Assembly: GCF_000346465.2 (NCBI RefSeq) | Contig: NC_034010.1 | Coordinates: 12,786,392-12,850,391 of the forward strand | Direction: 5' to 3' | Length of the DNA: 64,000 bases | From: Prunus persica | Taxonomy: Eukaryota; Streptophyta; Magnoliopsida; Rosales; Rosaceae | In this document: positions 57,719-64,000 of the stretch, piece by piece | How the letters are laid out: every line of letters starts with the position of its first letter | How positions within the stretch are numbered: position 1 is the stretch's first letter | Position numbers and translations under genes: made by a program | Notes under the pieces: model-generated | What the model saw: only the letters and a program-made list of their open reading frames with translations | Told to the model about the DNA's origin: nothing | Database searches by the model: none

Positions 57719-58799
57719 TGCGGTTCGGTAACCGCGAATTTTTACTCAAACCGCAAACCGACCGACTATTTGCGGTTTGGTGATTTTTGAAACCGCAAAC
57801 CGACCGCGTTTTGCGGTTTAAAACCGCAAATTCTCAAGCATTCACAAAAATATAAATTTACAACCTAAATAAATAAATACACAACCTCAATTTCTCAAGC
57901 ATATATAAATTCACAATCGATTCCAATTCTCAAGCATTCACAACCTAAGAAAATTAAAGTTACAATTCCAAACATTCCAATTAAAGTTAAACTTCTCAAG
58001 CATTCCAATTCCAAATCCTTTAAATTTACAAACCAAAAGCAAAATGAATTAAAGTTACAACCAAAAAGAAAAATCCAATTCACAGTTAATTAAAGTTACA
58101 AACTAAAAGGAAAAATGCAATACACCAATGTTACAAACTCAAGTGTTGGTGGTGAGTGGATTTGAAGAACCCCTTTGTGTTGTTTGAGCACCAATGCTAT
58201 CTACAAATAAAACAACATAGTTTAGTACATTTTATTATAAGAAGAAGCATAAATAACATTAGCATAAATAAACTAATTACTTACAAGTTGTCATATCTTC
58301 CATTTCCTTGTAGAATTCAACCTCGTCATCTGTTGGTTCCTTGTAAAAGGAAAATTCGTCCGCTCTAAGCCAATCACTAGTACACACTAATGCCTCTACC
58401 ATTTTAGGATGCAAAGAGCTTCTAAAAGGATCCACAATCCTCTTGCCTATACTAAAAGTATTTTCACTAGCAACCGTAGAACTTGGAATTGCAAAGATAT
58501 CCTTGGCAACTTGTGAAAGAATAGGATATCTTGTTTGGTTCCCTTTCCACCAATTCAAGAGAAGAGAAGGGTTTACAATTTTACTTAATTATTCATAGAG
58601 TATAGCCATGCGGCTATACTTTGCGGTTTGCGGTAACCGCAAATTTTGAAAATCAAATACCGCAACCGCAACCGTAAATGCGGTTCGGTTCTTAATACCG
58701 CGATTGCGGTTCGGTTTATCGCGATTGCGGTTTTATTGCGGTAAAATATCGGTTGGTTTTTGCGGTTTTTCGGTTTTTCGGTTTAAAATGCCACCCCTA
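57719..58799 (-). mobile_element. hAT element, 1,081 bp, with intact 8 bp duplication
   Basis: The termini TAGGGGTGG and CCACCCCTA are perfect 9 bp inverted repeats. ACTACATC flanks both sides (57711-57718 and 58800-58807) without mismatch. Subterminal GCGGTTTGCGGTT/AACCGCAAACCG words crowd both ends. The centre keeps only the last transposase exon. It is a deletion derivative that probably depends on an autonomous relative. Confidence 0.95.
58277..58560 (-). pseudogene. hAT transposase C-terminal dimerisation domain remnant
   Basis: A 93-codon minus-strand frame reads WWKGNQTRYPILSQVAKDIF, PSSTVASENTFSIGKRIVDP and LHPKMVEALVCTSDWLRADE. This is the Dimer_Tnp_hAT pattern (W-W, P-x-L-x-x-xA, S-x-x-x-E-x-xFS, then L-x-P-x-x-V-x-A-L). 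The catalytic N-terminal part is absent. A natural stop at 58277-58279 ends the frame. Confidence 0.88.
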
Positions 58800-59030
58800 A
58801 CTACATCCCAAAGGCCTCTAGCCAACAAGTAATTTTTAACCAATGCACTCCAGTACTCAGTTATCTTCGTTAAGAACTTCCACAACAATTGCATCGGCAG
58901 GAACCACAGGTTTCACCACTCTTACTGATACTAGCGGCTGAAAGCTGACCCGGCTTGCTATTTTTGTTGTTTTTATATTTAGGTCTCAGATCAAAGTTTA
59001 CAACTCAGAAGAGTAAAGGATCTCATCTTA

Positions 59031-59819
59031 GTGACCGTTTGGCATTGCTTATTTGGGGTAATAAGTGATTTTTAAACAAATTTGGAAAGCTCAACCCATT
59101 TGGTAAACTGTGAAAAAATCACTTATTGTTAAAAATTGCTGTGAGCACTGGCGGACCCAGAATTTTTTTAGCGGAGGTGCAATATTGACTAAGTATGAAA
59201 AATGGTTTTTCAGAATAATCATTTTCTCAACATAATTTTTGGCGGCTTTTATTCCTTATACATCAAATAAGAAAACTTGATTTTATGGGATTTTAATATA
59301 AAGTATATATTGATTTAATGAGCCATCATTTTTAGCCTAAATCGTATTTTGCACTAAAACCGAATTTTCATATTTTGATTTGGTGGGAATTTGATTTTCT
59401 AGTATTTTTATTTGAATCCAAATGCGGGGTACTTCCTTATTTACATTATAAACTTAAGTAAATGGAGTAATATAAAAATAAAAATAAGGTAATCTGTATA
59501 CCAGTTAAGCAAAGGGGCAATTTGAAGCATCTACAATGATTTTTCCGACAAGGGGAGGTGCAGTGCACCTCCTTGCGCCTTAGTAGGTCCGCCCCTGGCT
59601 GTGAGAGAAAGCTATAAGGGAAAACAGCTAATGAGGTGCTTTCATTTTCTAATTATGCAGGAATCAGTTTCGAAGAGGCGCTTGGTTTCATTTTTTGATT
59701 ATGCAGAAATCAATACCAACAACACTTTTTACAAAAATTTTACCAAACGCCAAACTGTTTTATCTCACAGCAAATCTAACAGCGATTATTTTCACAGCAT
59801 AGCAATGCCAAACTGGCCC
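59031..59819. mobile_element. PIF/Harbinger-like MITE containing a nested hAT MITE
   Basis: The ends GTGACCGTTTGGCATTGCT and AGCAATGCCAAACTGGCCC are inverted repeats matching at about 15 of 19 positions. TTA flanks both sides (59028-59030, 59820-59822), the PIF/Harbinger target. Without the inner element and its duplication it is about 330 bp. No coding capacity. Confidence 0.85.
59146..59597. mobile_element. Non-autonomous hAT (452 bp) nested in the MITE
   Basis: CACTGGCGGACC and GGTCCGCCCCTG are 12 bp inverted ends with two mismatches. GCTGTGAG is duplicated exactly on both sides (59138-59145, 59598-59605). No coding capacity. It must be younger than the surrounding MITE. Confidence 0.92.
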
Positions 59820-59822
59820 TTA

Positions 59823-60151
59823 AAGTAGTGTTGGGGGTTGAGTGCATTAAGAATGAGGCCTTTTCTTTTCAAGCATTCTTTAAGTACTTACATTTGTTCT
59901 TTTTCTTTATCTGGAAGTACCACGCCAGTATACCAATATTCCATCTAGTACTTATATACCCAAAAAAATTAAAAGAGAAAAAGAAAAAATTCCAAAGGAA
60001 TTGAGATTACGAATCATGAAAACTTCAACGACTAAATAAATAAATAAACCATGTAGCTTATGTACACCATGTAGTTTATGTTTTTTATTTCAGCATTCAT
60101 CACCAATAAATAAATAAACCAGTGTTTTGTTTGTTTCAATACTAACAGAAG
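59823..60151. other. Unassigned spacer
   Basis: AT-rich. AATAAATAAATAAACCA occurs twice (60032, 60106) with ATGTAGCTTATG/ATGTAGTTTATG, a small local duplication. No gene. Confidence 0.45.
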
Positions 60152-60584
60152 TGTTGAAGTATAACCCTTCGAGCTGAAGGTCTTGGCGCCAAAGCTGGTT
60201 CTAATTTGAATGTTTTGCTTAGTTCAGTTTTTTTTATTAGTTTTGTTTAAAATCTTCAGGTTGTAATATGAGCCCTTAGATCATAGTCCAAGTGGCCTCT
60301 TATCTAGCCTAGGATTTATTCTGTTAGATTATGACAAGTGGCTTCATCTCATAAGATGATAGCATCAATGGCTAGGATTAGATCTATGTGCAAATAATCT
60401 GTTAAGAGAAGAATCTCTCTTCTCTCTCCTCTAACGGTTATATTGCTCACTGTAATGAAAGCTCTGTAGCAGCTCATGTTTTGAAATACAGAAGTCGTTT
60501 CAGCTCAACATCTTCTTCTTCTCCATTCTCCAATAAATCTAAAACCTCCAGAAAACTAAATCATCAAAACCACAAACTCTAATA
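60152..60584 (+). repeat. 5' LTR and primer-binding site of a copia element
   Basis: Starts TGTTGAAGTATAACCC. The primer-site-like ATGGCCTCAGAGCC at 60583-60596 corresponds to the usual TGGTATCAGAGC with changes. The exact 3' edge of the LTR is uncertain by about 10 bases because the closing CA is not clear. Confidence 0.7.
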
Positions 60585-60708
60585 TGGCCTCAGAGCCAGG
60601 TTGGATTGCTTAAAAACTGGGAGTGAATCTGTGAAAAGAGTATCAGACTTGATTCAAGCTATTTTTTGAGCTACTCTTGAAGTTTGAAGCTGTAATCATC
60701 TGAATCAA

Positions 60709-61509
60709 GTGCCTAATATGGCAGGATCAGGAACAGCTGAGCTTCGCACACTGATTTTCAATGGAGAAAATTATGAATTCTGGAGTATTAGGATGAAAAC
60801 CATTCTGAAATCCCATGGACTGTGGGACCTGGTCGAAAATGGGCTCACTGAGTCAGACTTGAAGAAGGAGAAAGAGGATGCTTCCATTTCTGAAAAGTCT
60901 CCAACGACTCAAACTCTAATGAGAGATGCTCGAGCACTTGGATAGATTCAAAGTGCTGTCTCAGATCAGCTCTTTCCCAGAATCGTTAATGAGGAGACCT
61001 CAAAGGGTGCTTGGGATATTCTGAAGCTGGAGTTCAGAGGTGACAAACAAGTAAGAAATGTTAAATTGCAAGGTTTGCGTAGAGAATTTGAATATGCTCG
61101 CATGAAGGATTGTGAGACTCCATCTGTATATCTTGTTAGGCTGTTTGATATGATGAATCAAATGAAAAGTTATGGAGAGGAATTATCTAGAGAGAGGGTT
61201 GTGCAGAAACTGTTGTTTAGTCTGCCGAAATCCTATGATCTTATTTGTTCTGTGATTGAGCATTCTAAGGATCTAGAAACTCTGGAAGTGCAAGAGGTGG
61301 TTGCCTCCTTGAAGAGCTTTGAGCTCAGATTGGATCGCCATACTGAAAATTCTACAGAAAGGGCCGTTGCTAGCCTGAATATTGAGGAGAAAAATCCTAA
61401 GAGTGGCAGTTTTTCTGGAGACCAAAAATCTCAGAAAAACTGGATTATGGCAAGTGCTGGTTTGAAGGCAAACCTAAATGCCATGGATGTGGAAAATTTG
61501 GGCATATGA
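60709..61509 (+). pseudogene. Copia gag
   Basis: The reading opens (as a non-ATG frame) MAGSGTAELRTLIFNGENYE from ATG 60718, then FWSIRMKTILKSHGLWDLVE, the DUF4219/UBN2 start. An in-frame TAG at 60943 interrupts RDARALG-x-IQSAVSDQ. The UBN2 core continues from 61030 (VRNVKLQGLRREFEYARMKD, SYGEELSRERVVQKLLFSLP). The zinc knuckle CHGCGKFGHMIREC lies at 61480-61520 in the frame of pol, so a frameshift sits just upstream of it. Confidence 0.85.
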
Positions 61510-63389
61510 TCCGAGAGTGCAATGGAAATAAAAATGCACATAAGGTGAACTATGCAAATCAGGTGGAGGAAACAGGTACTTTGTTTTATATGTGCAATGC
61601 TGCAACAGGTGTGAAAAAGAATCACTCATGGTATATTGATAGTGGTTGTAGTAACCACATGACAGGAGATGAGGGACTCTTAGTGAATATTCAAAGGAAT
61701 TTGACTTCTAAAGTCAAGATGGGGACTGGAGAGGTAGTTCCAGTGGCAGGAAAAGGAACTCTTGTGATAAAAACCAAGCTGGGGAAGAAGCACATTCAAG
61801 AAGTAATGCTTGTACCTGGTCTGGAAGAAAATCTACTCAGTGTTGGGCAAATGATGGAGCATGGTTATTATCTTGTGTTTGGAGGGAATATGGTGAATGT
61901 TTATGATGATCAGTCACTAGGAAATCTGATTGTGAGGGTTCAAATGACCAATAACAAATGTTTTCCACTTACAATGATGCCTGCAAGTGAGTTGGCTTTA
62001 AGAGCAAGTGTTTCTCACTGCCAGCAGACATGGCACAAGAGGTTAGGACACTTAAATGAGAGAAGCATAAAACTGCTTGAGAATCAGGGCATGGTTCATG
62101 GCCTACCTCATTTGGAGCAAGTCTCAGTGGTTTGTGAAGGCTGCATGCTAGGAAAGCAACACAGAGATTCCTTCCCCTTGGAGTCTACTTGGAGAGCAAC
62201 ATACCCTTTGGAATTGGTTCACACAAATATTTGTGGACCAATGAAAACATACTCAATCTCTGGAAATAAATACTTCCTGCTATTCACTGATGACTGCACT
62301 AGAATGTCATGGGTGTACTTTATTAGAAACAAGTCAAGTGCATTGGAGTGTTTTAGAAAATCCATGACTGAGCTGCAAAGTGGGTATAAGATAAAAGGCT
62401 TGAGAAGTGACAGGGGTGGGGAGTTTCTGTCAAGTGAATTTAACAGTTTCTGTGCAGAGGTTGGCATTCAAAGGCAGTTAACAGTGGCATACTCCCCTCA
62501 GCAAAATGGAGTAGCCGAGAGGAAGAATAGAACAGTAGTTGAAATGGCAAAGGCCATGCTGCATGAAAAGAGTATCCCCTATGAATTTTGGGCAGAGGCT
62601 GTAAATACTGCAGTTTATCTATTAAATAGATGTCCTACTAAGTCTCTAAACAAAGTAACACCTTTTGAAGCCTACACTGGGAGAAAACCAGGAATTGCAC
62701 ACTTAAAGATTTTTGGATCACCTTGTCATGTGCTAATTCCTTCAGCATTAAGGCGCAAGCTTGAGGAAAACAGTCATAAGTGTATTCTTGTAGGCTGTGG
62801 ACTGTGTGAAAAAGGTTACAGGCTATTTGATCCAAGCACTAGGAAGATAATTCTGTCCAGAGATGTGCAGTTTGATGAGGATGGTTTATGGAAGTGGGAT
62901 AATGCACAAGAGGGAGAAATAACAGTTCCTATGCCTGCTGAAAATCAGAACTGTGAACCAAGTCTAGACTTGGACACACCACTGCAAATGGATGCAGGAA
63001 CCACAGTGCAAGATGAACCAAGTCAAGACTTGGACATATCAACTCAAATGGTTGAAAACACTATCCTGCAAGATGGGAGAATAAGTGGAAGCTCACAAGC
63101 CATTGACCACACACCAAAGAAATGGAGAAGTGTAAATGAAATCATGGCTCAGTGCAACATCTGCATTGTTGAACCTGAAAGTTTTGAAGAAGCAAACCTT
63201 GATGAGTCATGGAGAAATGCAATGAAGGCTGAACTGGAAATGATTGAGAAAAATAACACATGGACACTAGTGGACAGACCATTTGGTAAACCAATCATTG
63301 GTGTCAAATGGGTCTACAAGACGAAACTAAACCTAGATGGATCTGTGCAGAAGAACAAGGCCAGATTAGTGGCAAAAGGCTACTCATAG
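61470..63389 (+). pseudogene. Copia pol: protease, pre-integrase, integrase, start of RVT_2
   Basis: A 627-codon open stretch runs to TAG 63387. Protease: WYIDSGCSNHMTGD with the DSG triad. Pre-integrase: WHKRLGHLNERSIKLL then CEGCMLGKQHRDSFP. Integrase core: LELVHTNICGPM, FTDDCTRMSWVYFI, LRSDRGGEFLSSEFN and QQNGVAERKNRTVVEMAKAM. The first catalytic Asp, expected as HTDICGP, is Asn here. RVT_2 begins with WRNAMKAELEMIEKNNTWTL and GVKWVYKTKLNLDGSV. The stop falls where GYSQKP is usual (CAG to TAG). Confidence 0.92.
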
Positions 63390-64000
63390 AAACCTAGAAT
63401 AGACTACAATGAAACATTTGCTCCTGTAGCAAGGTTGGACACCATTAGGACCTTGATTGCTCTTGCTGCACAGAAGGAATGGAATTTGTACCAATTGGAT
63501 GTAAAGTTTGCATTTCTAAATGGAGTGTTAAAAGAAGAAGTTTATGTGGAGCAGCCACAAGGGTTTGTTAAAGACAATGAAGAAATCAGGGTGTACAAAC
63601 TGAACAAGGCTCTGTATGGACTAAAACAGGCTCCAAGAGCCTGGTATGATGAGATAGATTCGTATTTCAACAGGGCATGATTCAAGAAAAGTCCTAGTGA
63701 GGCAACACTTTATGTCAAAACAAATGACACTTCAGGTATCCTTATTGTTTCACTCTATGTGGATGACATTATCTATACTGGAAGTTGTCCAGAGTTACTT
63801 GAAAAGTTCAAGATTGATATGATGCAACATTATGAAATGACTAACCTTGGCCTACTCTACCACTTTCTTGGCATGGGAGTAGTGCAAAAGGATAAATACA
63901 TCTTTCTTCATCAAAAGAAATATGCATTGAAGGTGATAGAGAAGTTTGGTTTGAAGGATTGTAAATCTGTGACAACTCCACTAGTTGCAAATGAAAGGTT
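63390..64000 (+). pseudogene. Copia RVT_2 continuation, incomplete at window end
   Basis: The same frame resumes: [64 protein letters not shown] follows at 63678 where FNRAGF is usual. Then the catalytic box LYVDDIIYTGS (about 63755) and FLGMGVVQKDKYIFLHQKKY are present. Reads off the window edge. Confidence 0.9.

Larger units (their letters stand above)
60585..64000 (+). mobile_element. Copia retrotransposon internal region, cut by the window end
   Basis: After the LTR and primer site come gag, protease, GAG-pre-integrase, integrase and RVT_2 in copia order. The window ends inside the reverse transcriptase/RNase H part. Damage seen: stop in gag, frameshift at the gag/pol border, two stops in RVT_2. 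Confidence 0.92.

Overview
The window is plant nuclear DNA: intergenic, almost entirely transposable elements nested in one another. Spliced exons with GT-AG introns, En/Spm (CACTA) transposases, plant Tat-type Ty3/gypsy, copia and L1-like LINE retroelements, and an ankyrin/PGG-domain gene family all point to a eudicot. A woody Rosaceae-like genome is my guess only. No intact host gene is visible. The only host-like genes are two broken PGG-domain (ITN1/ACD6-like) copies, plus some exon-like scraps of unknown identity at 12.0-14.7 kb.

Layout. (1) 1-10470: the right-hand part of a CACTA element (CACTA-1). It carries a TnpA-like gene fused to an Ulp1/SUMO-protease module, then a TNP2 transposase gene, then a 1.5 kb array of CGTCG motifs. 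(2) 10471-15210: a gene-poor degenerate element ending in TGTAGTG. (3) 15.2-17.6 kb: retroelement relics. (4) 17650-22650: a minus-strand L1-like LINE with a piece of copia reverse transcriptase inside its RNase H region. (5) 22.7-25.3 kb: LTR-element non-coding DNA with a 282 bp perfect inverted repeat running into a 100 N assembly gap. (6) 25317-38590: a second CACTA element (CACTA-2) with both ends and a GGA target duplication. It carries TNP2 and TnpA genes on the minus strand and a 2.65 kb solo LTR inside the TNP2 leader intron. (7) 38.6-41.6 kb: the continuation of the sequence CACTA-2 jumped into, then a LINE ORF1 relic. (8) 41.6-42.8 kb: PGG pseudogene copy 1. (9) 43648-44960: a truncated copia element. 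(10) about 45533-55567: a complete but decayed Tat-like gypsy element with an antisense open region between integrase and 3' LTR. (11) 55.65-56.64 kb: PGG pseudogene copy 2, interrupted by a small hAT-like insertion. (12) 57-60 kb: small DNA transposons, including a 1,081 bp hAT with a perfect 8 bp duplication and a hAT nested in a PIF/Harbinger-like MITE. (13) 60152 to the end: the 5' LTR, gag and most of pol of a copia element running off the window.

How the parts work together. In both CACTA elements TNP2 would be the DNA-cutting transposase and TnpA the binder of short repeated motifs. Each element has its own motif: ACGTCG-type in CACTA-1, and TTGCGCGACGAA-type in CACTA-2. The motif arrays are not confined to the ends. 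In CACTA-1 they fill the introns of the TnpA-Ulp1 gene, the spacer upstream of TNP2 and the TNP2 leader intron. In CACTA-2 they also sit in the spacer upstream of TnpA. That distribution, and a leader/splice-donor module shared by the CACTA-2 TnpA gene and the nested solo LTR, are the most interesting signals here. Nearly every coding region carries at least one stop or frameshift. The least damaged large gene is the CACTA-1 TNP2 (one frameshift).
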